A program made the translations under genes and the position numbers. This document shows, piece after piece, positions 45,985 through 57,029 of a DNA stretch of 64,000 bases. The DNA lies in contig JAIWZP010000065.1 of NCBI GenBank assembly GCA_025201375.1, positions 1 to 64,000 of the forward strand, read 5' to 3'. Position 1 is the stretch's first letter, and every line of letters begins with the position of its first letter. Origin of the DNA: Gongronella butleri. Its lineage: Eukaryota > Mucoromycota > Mucoromycetes > Mucorales > Cunninghamellaceae. Below the pieces are notes generated by a model. It was not told the DNA's origin and made no database searches. It saw only the letters and a list, made by a program, of their open reading frames with translations.

Positions 45985-48210
45985 AGTGAAAGATTAGCAC
46001 GCGCTTTTTTTTCTCTTTGTTTTCCCCTCTTTTTTTTCTGCTACTTACTCCAGTTGGGCGTGCCATTGCACGTTGGGTCGTCGGCGGCTGGCTTGATTTT
46101 GAGGTTGAGCGCAACGCCAAAGTCGGTGAGTTTGACATCGCCAGTCTTTGTGGTTAGGATATTGGCGGCTTTGAGGTCGCAATGGACAACATCATTGGCG
46201 TGCAGGTACTCGAGCCCGTTTAGGATCTTGATACAGAACGAAGCAACGAGTTTCTCGGGGAAGGCGCCAAATGCACGCAGCGTAGACATGAGCGAGCCAT
46301 TCTCGGCATATTCGAGGATGATGTTGACATTTGAGGTGTTTTGGATCACGCCCATGTATTGGATCACGTTGGTGTGCGACAACGTCTTGAGCAATTCCAC
46401 CTCTTTGCTGATCTCCTGGTCCGCGTCGCCGTCCTCCAGCTTGAGCCGCTTGATGGCCACCACTTCGCCTGTCGCAAGATCAAGCGCACGATAAACGGAT
46501 CCAAATTGGCCCTTACCAATGCAGTTGCCCAGTTGCTATGCGTGAAAAAAAAGAGCAAAATCAATGAGACATCTTCTTGAGGGGGCAACCCTTTTGCTCT
46601 AAAAATTAAAAAAAAAAGGGATTACATAGTGTGCGGCATGCGTCTCGTCGGTGGCATTCAGGAACAATTGCTCCTTTTCGTCGTCGTCGTCGTCGTCGTC
46701 TTTGATGGTGGTAGTGACGGATGGTCTGCGCGACGATGAAGCCATTTCCGAGTCGACGGTGGGTGACAATGGCGAGATGGGCGACATGAGGGCCGGGTCC
46801 ACGCCCTTTTTTGCGTTGTGATGATTGTTATTATTGGTGGAAAGCAGCGAGACGAGCGACGAGCAAGTGGATGAGGGCGACAATGGCATATTTCCTGGCG
46901 ACGCGGTGGTATTGATGGATTTGTAGCGCAATGACGAACGCAAAGGCGATTTTGGCGGGCGTGGCAGCAGATTCGCGGATGGCGCGTCGTACCACTCGAG
47001 ATCTTGGTAGGCAAATTCCTGCTGGTGATGTTCTTGTGGCGGGCTGAAGCACGAAAAGATATCGCGAACATCGCGATAATGTGCGCTGCTCACCTGCTCC
47101 GATTTGTCATCGTCTGCAGCGCCTGCGGCGGCGGCGGCCTGCTTATTTTGTGTGTGAGTGGTGGTGTCTGCGGGAGTAGGCGTCGAAGAGAGTGTCGACG
47201 AGCAGCAGCTTGCATTGTCATTATCCGAATCTTCTTCATCGTCTTCACCACAGATCGGCACATCCTCCAACAGGCTGCTGTTGTTGCCATTGGTCTTCAT
47301 TGGCTTCTCGTCGTCTTCATCAATCACATGCCTTGCCACAGGCTTGTCCACGCAGCTGCTGCTCCTTGGCCTTGGTGGCAATGCCGTCGTCGAGAACCCG
47401 GCCGCAACAGCCGCTTGGCTAATCACCGTGATTGGCTTGCGCTCGCCACCGGCGCTTGCTGACGTTTTGAGTGCGCATGACGATTTGGCATCCTTGATCC
47501 ACGCAAACTTTTCAGGCTCCTGTTTGACAAACAGCTGCGCAAGCGTCAAAATCGTATGCATCACCTAGTCAATGAGCGTAAAAAAAAAAAAAAAAGTGAG
47601 AAAACAAAAAAAAATTAAAAAAAGGTGCTTACTCGCGCCATGTCGCGACCTTCAAACAAATCATTTGTCTCAAACAATTGCGAGTCATCCAGCCCAAGCT
47701 AATTGGATTGAAAAAAAAGGACGCATGAGCCTCGGTTACTGTCATTGCAATGGGTCATTTGTCACTTACCTGACGCGCGCCTTGCAAAAATCGTGTAATG
47801 TTGTCCATCTAAAAAATAACAATGGTCAGCTAAAAAGCATTTCCTCACCGGCAAGGGTCTTACCTTGATGAACGAAAGATCTTTTTGTCCGACGTTTTTG
47901 ATCGTGCCTGGCCTTAGTTGATTGACAAGGCTGGAAAAAAAAAATAGGGGTGGGGCAGGGAAAAAAAAAGGGTCAGTCGCGCATGCGGTGTTTTAAATGC
48001 CGGCGTTCCTTACTTGCAGAGCTGGACGCCGTCGCGAAGCATCTGATGCGCGTGGCCCGGTGAGATGATAACATTAGACGCCTCTTTGAAAAAGGCAATG
48101 ACCATCTTTTCGTCCATATCATATTGGTCTTGCTTTAACCTGTCGTAAAAGGTATCTGGACCGACTTTGTTTCGACCAGCGAATCGGGAAGGGTAAGCTA
48201 CAGCTGCCAT
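44504..48210 (-). CDS. CH domain - Cdc7/Cdc15-like protein kinase - C1 domain fusion
   Basis: Eleven exons (48014-48210, 47864-47930, 47770-47808, 47633-47698, 46626-47564, 46049-46535, 45878-45929, 45688-45814, 45224-45554, 44974-45116, 44504-44872) join without a frame break to 938 residues. Residues about 30-145 form a single calponin-homology domain of the transgelin/calponin type ([37 protein letters not shown]). A low-complexity linker follows. Residues 436-690 are a kinase closest to the Cdc7/Cdc15/MAP3K-epsilon group: [29 protein letters not shown]. Residues about 757-800 hold a C1-like zinc motif with atypical spacing (HX12CX2CX10CX2CX4HX2CX6C), then a Gln-rich coiled tail. The kinase group drives septation/mitotic exit in fungi; the CH part suggests actin or cortex targeting. 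The HRD arginine is Cys. Confidence 0.9.
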
Positions 48211-50388
48211 TATTACAAGATAAAAAAAAATTAAGAGAATGAAAGAAAAAGAAAGAAAAGAAAGAGATTCATCACCAGCAAAAGGGGCCCGGAACTTGGA
48301 TAGATCAATTTATGCTCTTTTCTCTCTCTCTCTCTTGTTCTCTTTGTGCCTTCCTCCTCGTCTTCCCCCGCCCCTTTTTCGTGTTCTTTTTCTTGGTCAG
48401 GCGAATAGGAGACAATGATAAAAATCCCCCCTTCTGTCTCTCTTTCTCTCTCTTTTCGTCTCCGACGCGTGAGTGTGATTTGTGTGTGTGTGTGTGTCTT
48501 TTTTTGTTCTCCCTTGCTCAATGAGGATGAGCGTCGCACACACTCCTTTTAGTGACGCTAAAAGACAAAAAAGCGCATCCATCCTGTGCCGGATGACATA
48601 AAAAAGGCGCAATCACACAGGCACCCGCGCATTGCTCTTTTTTGGTGTCGCAGCACGGTCAAGGGGGAAACAAACCAAAGGGGACACGCTGGGAAAAAGA
48701 AAAGTCTCAGGGGATGACACCGCAATTGGTTCTTGGGGTTGCTGAAATCGCCGCTTTTATTTTTTTCTGGATGAGTCGGATCAGATCAATGCATGACGGC
48801 ATGGATTTTTTTTTCTTTTCTATCAAGCAAGGCAGCCCTTTTTGTCTGTGTCACCCCCGTGGGTGGCATGATTTTTAGAAAAAAAATGCAAAGAGTTAGA
48901 GCCTGCCATGGTGACGTGGACTCGTTTTTGGCGACGATATTGCGTAATTTCTCATTGTTTCCATGGGTTTGACAATCTATGCATTAAGTGTTGCGCGAAA
49001 TGGCGTCAATTGCGCGCCAAATGAAATCGGTTGTCAAGCAAGGACCATGTGAACACGCACTCGATCGAGGAATATACTGCTTTCATAAAATAGGATTCTG
49101 AAATAAAATGGATACCCAGACAAAATGGTCATGGGAAGACAGAAACGATGAACAAAAAAAAAAAAAAATAACAAGATCAAAAAAAAAAGGAGACAGGAAT
49201 AGGGGGATGGCGTCCAGCGATTATGCGCAATGAGTTTCAACCTGCTTTTCTCTCTCCGCCGACCATTTTGCATGAATGCCAAATCAAGCAATCCCCACTG
49301 GGTATTTTTTCTTTCTTTTTGACAGGCGTGCGCGCGCGTTCCCAAGAAGAGATTCAACTCACGCTTCACCACATGAAACGCCCAAAAAAAAAAAAAAATT
49401 CAGGAGCACGGAGGTGAAAGCGGGAGACACACCCAACCCACGTCTTGGGCGTGTGTCCCTTGCAGGTGACGCGCACTTTTGCCAAGATTAGCAAGCGGCA
49501 ATGGCACACTGGTGGCTTCTTTTAACCCCTTTTGGCCATGGTTCTCGTCCATTTGCCCTATTTTTCCCCACCCACGGTCAATGATCAGCAAAAAAAAAAA
49601 AAAAAATCACTTGATCGACTTGGCAAAAGGAATCACACCTGCTAGCCTCCCCCTGACCCGACCTTTTCTCTCTTTTTTTTTTTTTTTTGCCCCCGTACGC
49701 GCCTCCTCCTCTTTCGCCGCGCGCGCTCGTCCCCTCTCCCTTTTTTTTCGTGTCTCTCCGCTCTGGCAGCTGCAGGGCCGTACCCTTGGCACTTCTCAAT
49801 CTGCGCGACGCATGTGTTTATTGCAGCAAAATCACGCCAGATGTGATGCAACTTTCTCCAGTTCTAAGCCCGGCAACCTGGATCCGTCTCGCATGTCCGC
49901 GCCATTCCGTGTTCCCGCATTTCTCCGCCTCCAACTCTTCAATTGCTGCAAGGAGACGGACTTCCCATCAAAGGTTGCCTCACGTGCAAGGACCATCTTT
50001 TTTCATCGCTGATCTTCATTCATCATCGACGTATCCCCACGACTTGGCATGGGCGTGCGCAAGAGAGAGAGGGACAAAGGGAGTGAAAAAAAAAAAAAAA
50101 GTAGGCGTGAATACCTCGCACTCCTTGGACCAAACTTGGCCTTTCTCTCACACGTTGGATGGTCAGTCTCCTCTCGCGCGACTTGCCAAGTGCAAGAGGC
50201 GCGCACGGCTCGTGTTCTCCTGGTGTAGAACAAAAAAAAACACTCCATAAACACTTATGACACTAGACAGGCCAGACCACACGCCACACACGCCGTGCTG
50301 CCGTGCTGACAGCTTTCCTAATGCACGCACCAACTCCCTATTTCAGTAATCTCATTCATGCGATCATGCCCAGTCCGGCGTCGTGCGC

Positions 50389-50423
<35 letters not shown>

Positions 50424-50999
50424 TGTGCTCAACGCGGTTGAACAATTTTTGACGGCTTGGTGGGCTAATGTACCAAAAAAAAAAAAAGGACCAGTGTGCG
50501 TGCGTAAACCCCTCGCTCCATTGCGCGTCTTTGTTTCTACTTGTTGTTTGAGTTTTTCCAAAATTTCGATAGGATTTTCCATCGGACTCGTCACTGGTAA
50601 TCTTTCCAAGCTCTGAATTTTTCGACGCCACGAACAACATAAGAGTTTCTAGCGTGTCTGGTTGGTATCTCTGCAGTCTGCACTCTTCAAGCTCCTCATT
50701 TTATCGTTAATTCCGTACCCAGCCGCATCGGTACAGTATCATGTGCGGCTTTTCCTTATTTATTATAGTGCACGTCATCTATCATACTCAATATAATAAC
50801 AACAAGCGTACAGCACTGTACAACAGTAGCAGCATCCATATAGTACAGTATGATACTACTGTACTACTGAAATTTTATTGAAATACGATAATACTAAATC
50901 TTGGGCTCTTATCTGGCAAAACGTTCTAATATCTTATTCGTAGGCCGCCTCGACCAGCAAGTGCTCTTATTATCCAAAATCTGGGCTTCTTCTGCAGCA

Positions 51000-51290
51000 C
51001 GCGTACTTGAAAAAGAAACCAGTCAGCATCTTAATTAGAAAGTGCCCGAGCGAGAAAATGCACAAGAGCATGCACGAAAGCACGATTTTCATTCTTTTTT
51101 TTGGATTTTTACACGCAAATAAAGCAGCAGCGCTTGGTCCATCCATGATTTAATCTCGATGGACAAAAAAACGGGCGCGTGCTACTGTTGTACTGTATCA
51201 TCATGCATATTGTACAGTACTGTACAGTACAGTACTGTATCATTTCAATAATACTGTAATACCTGAAGCATCGCCATCATACTGTACTGG
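51000..51290 (+). repeat. Left-flank repeat, copy A
   Basis: Similar to 53360-53570 in direct orientation: AGTGCC(C)...CCGAG(C)GAGAAAATGCACAA, a TTTACACGC/TTTGCACACG-AATAAAG block, TCCATG, GTGTGCTACTG and the closing CCTGAAGCATCGC. A fainter match occurs at 24980-25130. Confidence 0.75.
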
Positions 51291-51319
51291 TACGTACGCT
51301 GCACAAAGACGTGGTGCAC

Positions 51320-52590
51320 CTCTGCACCACATACATTTATTACATTTGAAACACCAAAGAGCGTGTTTTCGGACTTTGATGATGGTCTGCTGTGCCTCCA
51401 GAATTTTTTTACAGCCTACTGTACTTGCCCGCCAGTGAAACCTGCGTCACGGCGTAAAAACTACATGATACTGTAATAATACTACTGTACAAGTAGTATC
51501 ATATACAGTATCCTCCTCCTACAGTATTCAATATTCAAGACGGACCCGCCGCCCGATTTTTTGAACTCGAAATCCAAAAACCTCCTATTTGTACTCTTTT
51601 GCATTCATCTATCCGCCTGCATGGTTGACCCCGTTCAAAAACAGCTGCATCGCATTCTACGCAAAATTTGCAACAAAAAAGCTTAAACCCCAAAAGCGCT
51701 ACGACCAGTTTTAAGAAATTCAGGGGTCACTCAGGGGTCACACATTTCAATCCCAGAAAATGCCAAATTTGGGAAATTTCGAACTCCGAGTGATCAATGC
51801 ATCCAAAACAGACAACTCCGACAATTTGCTATTGGCAGACAAAGTGGCAAATCATCGTCCCAGCTTAAGAAAAAAGTCCAAAGAGTGACGCATGAACGAC
51901 GATCGACAGACAAAAAACACCTACTTTAGGCAAGATTTTTTTGCAAAAATTTAAGGTTTGACACTTCCAAATTAAGGTCGTGGATTGCATGGAATTTTTT
52001 TATTTTTCTATTTTTTTATTTTGAACATTTTTGTCCTCTGAGTGGGCTGCAGGCTGGTGAAATGACCGATCCAAAAAGCCAAACCCAAGCTAGCGCACTG
52101 TAAATCGTTCCATTAGATACTTTGCTCCCTATTTGTTAGTAAAACTGAAATAAAATCCATAGGTTTAGCAGACCATTGTCGAGAAAATTGCGATCAAAAA
52201 TTTTGATGAAAAAGTGAATTTTCTCTGCGAGTTTTAGCCATCCATCGATGAAACTGGTCTCATTCGATAGAGATGCAAGAGATGCCTTTGACATGTGAAA
52301 AGCATCGTGTGCTGTCTAATCCGTTGCCGAGAATATCGAGGTTGAAAATTTTTGAAATGCTTGAACAGCTTTCACAAGCGGTTACAAAGGTCACGCTTCG
52401 GCCAAAAAACCTTCCAGAAATGACGTCCGAGCGTGTCTCATTCGCTTGGTGCCAGTTTCATTCCGATCTACCAAATACGTATTTCGAACCACCGCTAAAT
52501 TTGTGAAAATATCGATATTTTCGATTCATCAGCACAACGACTCACGAGCTGACTTCTGGTTTTCAGCGACTGCTGCTAAAGAAAAACGAG
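51320..52590 (+). repeat. Dispersed non-coding repeat, copy 2
   Basis: The partner of the repeat at 24970-26600, same orientation and about 26 kb away. The core 51535-52320 corresponds to 25500-26290 base by base with scattered substitutions and small indels, for example a duplicated TCAGGGGTCAC at 51720. 52420-52570 corresponds more weakly to 26395-26560. No protein-coding capacity is apparent. The level of divergence points to an old duplication or two insertions of one element. Confidence 0.85.
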
Positions 52591-53359
52591 GTCCAATGAA
52601 AAGTTTTGGAGGCGATCCAACCATGGTTTGACTAGCAATTTTGCAAGGGGCGAAGGTGGTCAGTCGGCATTTGTGGGCAGTAAAATTTAGGTACTGTAGG
52701 TACTGTACTCGGAATCTCGGACGTCGCGCCACTCACACCCTGCTGGGTAAACATGCTAGGTAAGTTTATTTATTTACTGTATCAACGAAAATGCTACGTA
52801 TAAAAATGAAGGATTTTTTACAGTACAGTACGTACCGTATCATCTGATTTTTGCATGAAATGTTATGATTCGCTGGATTTTTGTCCGTTGTCGAAGTGTC
52901 GACAATACAGTAGGTGATTTTGACCCTGTTTTGCATTGGCCCTCAATTTATGAAAAATGCATTTTCTCAGGACTGAATGAGTGATCCGATCTCTGAAAAA
53001 ACTTGCCATCGTCGGCTTTTTACCGGTATTATGTTCTTCAGCATCCTCTAGCTCAAAAATAGGACCCGATGACCGAGATCCGGAGGACGCTTCCAGCAAA
53101 ATGGTGGCAAGGCTTTGTCCATTTCGGTGGCGGCAAGCGACAACAGCAGGACGTATCGACGCGCGTGTCACCTCAAGTGAATCTGTGACCAAACGCGGTA
53201 AAAGCGCTTTTGGTTTGGAGAGATCATCGCGTTGAGATTTCAGCGACTTGGTGTGCAATGATTCTGAAAGTCTCTTTTTCGATTTTTGTTCGGCAGACAT
53301 GAAGCCTACTCGACTCTGTCTGTCTGTCCAAACCACAAATTTAAGCATTCGCAAGCGTG

Positions 53360-53570
53360 AATAAAAAAAATCAGCCAGTATCTCAGCAAGTGCCAATAAG
53401 TACCCGAGAAAATGCACAAATGCACAAATGCACAAATTCCATCCGTTTTGTTGGATACTGTATTTGCACACGAATAAAGTGTTTGATCTGTCCATGTTTT
53501 GACCTCAGTGAACATAACCTGACGTGTGCTACTGTATCATGTCAAAACCTGAAGCATCGCGATGCACTGA
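53360..53570 (+). repeat. Left-flank repeat, copy B
   Basis: A direct-orientation partner of 51000-51290 on the other side of repeat copy 2. It contains a small GCACAAAT triplication (about 53412-53437). Together the two look like flanking direct repeats about 2.3 kb apart, or the start of a further truncated copy. Confidence 0.72.
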
Positions 53571-53798
53571 AAAGAAACTTACAATTGGCTCTTACAGTGC
53601 TGTGAAATGCGCGAATCAAGGAAAAATGGCACATATACTGTAATTGGCGAGATCCGCGAAAAATCCAATCTTGTTGAGCCGATTGTGCATAGCAATGGAT
53701 GGCGGAGGCGGATGCTACATGAAACGGAAATGCGTGCCTGTCAATTGGCATTCCGGCGCTCTAGAATTGGGACATGGCTCAGTGGCGGAGGGCAAAAG

Positions 53799-53801
<3 letters not shown>

Positions 53802-53847
<46 letters not shown>
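53802..53847 (+). repeat. Longest homopolymer runs in the window
   Basis: A46 at 53802-53847; others are A44 at 45939-45982, T36 at 21696-21731, A33 at 8375-8407, T31 at 31222-31252, A31 at 41982-42012 and A30 at 23416-23445. Most lie in introns or just outside genes. There are no comparable G or C runs. Confidence 0.9.
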
Positions 53848-53850
<3 letters not shown>

Positions 53851-53916
53851 AAATTTGTGCTCTCACTTTTTTTTTTTCTTCTTTCTTACTCTTTTACCCT
53901 ATCTTTTCCGCACACC

Positions 53917-55198
53917 ATGGTAAGGATTTGCTTGTCCGTGTCCTATAAAAGCTTACCCGAGCTGTTTTTTTCACGCCTAGATTCGACGAAACACACGGCT
54001 GCGCCGAGAATATCTGTATAAAAAGTCGCTCGAGTCCAAGGAACGGTCGATCTACGAGCGCAAGCAACAGATCAAGGACGCCATTGAGAGTGAGTTGTAA
54101 CAAGTCAGCGGATTCTAGCGTGTTGACCACTTTTTTTTTTCTTTCTGTAGAGGGCAAGCCTATTCCTACGGAGCTGCGCAAGGAGGGCAAGGAAATGCGC
54201 TCGGATCTGCCGTTTGATCAAGCACAAGAAGGCAAGAACGACAAATGGGTTGGCCGTGCTGGCCAGAAAATGTGTGCTTACCCTTTTTTTTTTTTTTTTT
54301 TTCTTCGTTTGAGCAGCCCCCAGCACGCATATGGATGATGAATACGCTCGTGCGGGTGTGTTTGACCCCAAGATTCTGATCACAACGTCGCGCGACCCGA
54401 GCAGCCGCCTGCAGCAGTTTGCCAAGGAGATGCGCCTGCTTTTCCCCAATTCGCAGCGCATCAATCGTGGTAACCACATCATGAAGGAGATTGTCGATGC
54501 GTGCCGTACCAACGAGGTCAGCGATCTGATCATTCTGCACGAGCACCGTGGCAAGCCTGGTATGTCATAAAGGTCAAAAAAGGTGAAAAGAAACTCATGC
54601 GTGCCTTTTTTGTCGTTTTTGCGCAGATGGTATGGTGATTTGCCACTTTCCGTACGGCCCTACAGCCTACTTTTCATTACACAACATTGTCCTGCGTCAC
54701 GACATCAAGGACCAGGGCACCGTCTCGGAAGCATTTCCGCATTTGATCATGAACAACTTTTCTTCCAAGCTGGGCCAACGTGTAATGCTCAAATCGAAAT
54801 GTGTGTTTTATAGCCAATTGAGCTCACCCCCGTGTTTTTATTTATTTCTTAGGTGAACAACATTTTGAAATACCTCTTCCCCGTGCCCAAAGAAGACAGC
54901 AAGCGCGTCATGACCTTCCACAACGATAATGACTACATTTCTTTCCGGTAAGAGACCACATTCTGCGTGTTGCATGGCCAATTGGGCGCCAATTCATGCG
55001 ATGCTTGTTTTTTTTTTTCGATGTAGACACCATGTGTTTGCCAAGTCGGGTGGCAATGTGGAGCTTGCGGAAGTGGGTCCACGCTTTGAAATGCGCCCGT
55101 ACGAGATCCGCTTGGGCACGGCCGATCTGCCTGATGCCGACGTTGAGTGGCAATTGTCGTCGTTTACGCGCACAGCCGGCAAGCGCAAGGAGCTGTAG
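53917..55198 (+). CDS. IMP4: U3 snoRNP protein Imp4 (Brix domain)
   Basis: A Brix-domain subunit of the Mpp10-Imp3-Imp4 module of the small-subunit processome, needed for 18S rRNA maturation in the nucleolus. Seven exons (53917-53919, 53981-54089, 54151-54231, 54317-54559, 54627-54781, 54853-54947, 55027-55198) give 285 residues (human 291). It starts M-IRRNTRLRREYLY as expected and contains DPKILITTSRDPSSRL, DLIILHEHRGKP, HFPYGPTAYFSLHN, YISFRHHVF, EVGPRFEMRPYEIRLGT and ADVEWQL. The initial coding exon is only the ATG, followed at once by GTAAGG. The third intron (54232-54316) uses GC as donor (AG|GCAAGA); this keeps the frame and gives EAPSTHMDDEY, whereas nearby GT donors in the same phase are poor. 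Confidence 0.93.
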
Positions 55199-55331
55199 AT
55201 TTTCTTTTATTCTTTTGCATCATTATCATTTTCTTTTTCAACTTTTTATTTTGCATTGATCATTAAAACAGGCTAAATCACACAAAATGAAGCAAATGGG
55301 GAGGGGAAGGATATCTTGGTGAGGGGAAAAA
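55199..55331. terminator. Convergent 3' ends of IMP4 and the unassigned gene
   Basis: A 133-nt convergent spacer. TTTATT at 55245-55250 reads AATAAA for the minus-strand gene, and ATTAAA near 55261 may serve IMP4, so the two transcripts' ends probably overlap. Confidence 0.45.
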
Positions 55332-56780
55332 TTAACCAAAGCGGTCTTCGAGCAAGAAGCGCGTGATGACATGGACATGTTGTGTTTTGTCGTGGATGTT
55401 GAGTGAAATGTTTGCCCATGGCGGCCAGAGCGCGACATAGTCGGCCTCAAACAGCTGGATCTTTGCGCGCTGGCGCATTGGCCAGTGTACGAGCGAGAAC
55501 AGGCACAGATACGGCCTGTCATTGTCATCAGGGTCGTACGCGGGCAATGCTGGCGGCTGGCTAAAGTCGTTGATGATCAGATCGTCGAGTGCGGTCGCGG
55601 CGGCCACGGACGAGCCTGCGTTTGTGCCATTGGTCCCCATGCTGCTGTTACTACTACCACCGCCGTGATGGTTCTGCTGTGTCAAGTACGCCTTGTCCTT
55701 GTCGCTCAAATCAAGGCACCACGCGAGCACTTGGCCATGCTCCATCCACATGTCCAGCACGCGGCATAGCCGGCCCTGCCCGCTCGACACACAGAAACGT
55801 GCCAAAGAGCCAAACGAGGCCACTGACAATGGAAAAAAGCAATTGGGGCATGAGCACATAGAATAACTTGTCGATTTGACATTTTTTACGCTGTTTTTCC
55901 ACGTCGGTGAGCCAATTGCGATATGCGTCGCGCTCCTTGCTGATTTGACGCGTAGCCACTTGCGCCAGGCCACCTCTGAGATCAAAAAAAAAAAAGCGAG
56001 AATGAGCCGAGTGATCCATATTTTTTTTGCGTGTGTGCGCGATTTACGGATGGTAATTTTTGGTTTTTGGGGCATTGGTTGTGTTTTGAGCTGGTTTGGC
56101 GGCGAATTGAAATACGGGCGTCTGTGGTCGTGGCCGTGTCGTAGTTTTAGTTGTGGTAGGAGGCGGTCGGTGCGGCAGAGCTGCTGCGGGTTTGTTGGGT
56201 ATATGTGTCCACGCAGGCGCAGAAGGCGCAGCGGCCTTGTGTCTTGATTTGGGCGACGGCACAGGGGATAAATCCTCATCGTCGCGCAGTGGCGACAATA
56301 ATGGGTCGTTTGCAATCTCGACCGAGGCCATAGGGACAATGTCATCGTCGTCATCATCGTCATCAAAGCTGGAAATGTCCACGAGCGACGGTGGCAGCCC
56401 TCGTTGCCACGCCGAGATCTTTGTCTGGTGTAGCTGCTGCGGCTGCGCCACGCGGTGGCGGTCAAAAACGTGGTCTCGATCGTCATTGTCGTTGTTGTCG
56501 TCGGAAAAGATATCAATGGGGCTGGATGATCGCACCGAGCGCGGCGACGCGCTGTCCGAGTGAAAAGACACGTCGTCGATGTGTGCAGGGGCCGCGCTGT
56601 TGTTGGGCCGTGGCATAAAGCGGCTTTGGTCGTCGTCGTCGCTGTCTTCTATGTCACTCACGGCCTGTGATGGGTATCCTTGTCCATAATTCTATAAATT
56701 TGTAAGTAACAAAGCCTTATGACCTTGAAAATGTGCGTGTGCGCTCCTTGTTTTGTCATTACCTGTCGCTGGCGCTTCAT
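55332..56780 (-). CDS. Acidic/low-complexity protein of unknown function
   Basis: Not recognised. Four exons (56763-56780, 56048-56691, 55890-55975, 55332-55822) with good splice signals join to 412 residues. The start reads MKRQRQNYGQGYPSQAVSD. Residues about 20-215 are disordered, with aspartate runs, serines and many prolines. Next is a short basic, helical piece (QISKERDAYRNWLTDVEKQ), then a folded-looking C-terminal region (about 255-412) with GRLCRVLDMWMEHGQVLAWCL, a Gly/Ser/Asn loop, and a beta-rich end containing KIQLFEADYVALWPPW. The alternation of short strands and the PPW turn recall OB-fold tails of some DNA-repair scaffolds, but I cannot place it. It is convergent with IMP4 and divergent from NDUFB4, 249 bp apart. 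Confidence 0.72.
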
Positions 56781-57029
56781 GTCAACGGGCAAAAAAGACA
56801 AAAAAAAAAAAAAAAAAGGGAATTGGAGGGCAAATTGGGCAAAATTCAGTTTTGAGAGGGGATTGCGCATATCCTTTTTGAGAATGGATTAATTCTTACG
56901 CAATTGCGGGCAACATCTTTCATTCTGTGACAGCGCAAATTGCCGGGCATGGCCAAAATCTGGCTCCAAAACAAATCTCGCCTTCTTTTTTTTCTTTTTC
57001 ACTTTTTTCCTTTTGCATCTTACATTAAC
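56781..57029. promoter_or_regulatory. Putative bidirectional promoter, unassigned gene / NDUFB4
   Basis: 249 bp separate two divergent start codons. It contains a 19-nt A tract and, just before the NDUFB4 ATG, a T/C tract. The shared-promoter role is inferred from spacing only. Confidence 0.4.

Larger units (their letters stand above)
48211..53916. other. Gene-free repeat-bearing interval 2
   Basis: A 5.7-kb interval between divergent genes (CH-kinase and IMP4). 48211-50640 is moderate-GC with pyrimidine tracts, A runs, a short GT microsatellite (48479-48497) and only short open frames. From about 50700 to 53640 it is rich in TACTGTA/TACAGTA words and carries a second copy of the dispersed repeat. 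A 46-nt A run (53802-53847) lies 70 nt before the IMP4 start. No coding or RNA gene was recognised. Confidence 0.55.

Noticed and set aside
44504..48210. Reading the CH domain and the kinase as two adjacent genes
   Set aside because: A single 939-nt exon links them, with no stop, and its donor joins exactly to the kinase glycine loop.
49687..50250. A 187-codon open frame (+) upstream of the repeat region
   Set aside because: Pro/Ser-rich translation of pyrimidine-rich DNA, interrupted by an A run; no recognisable feature.
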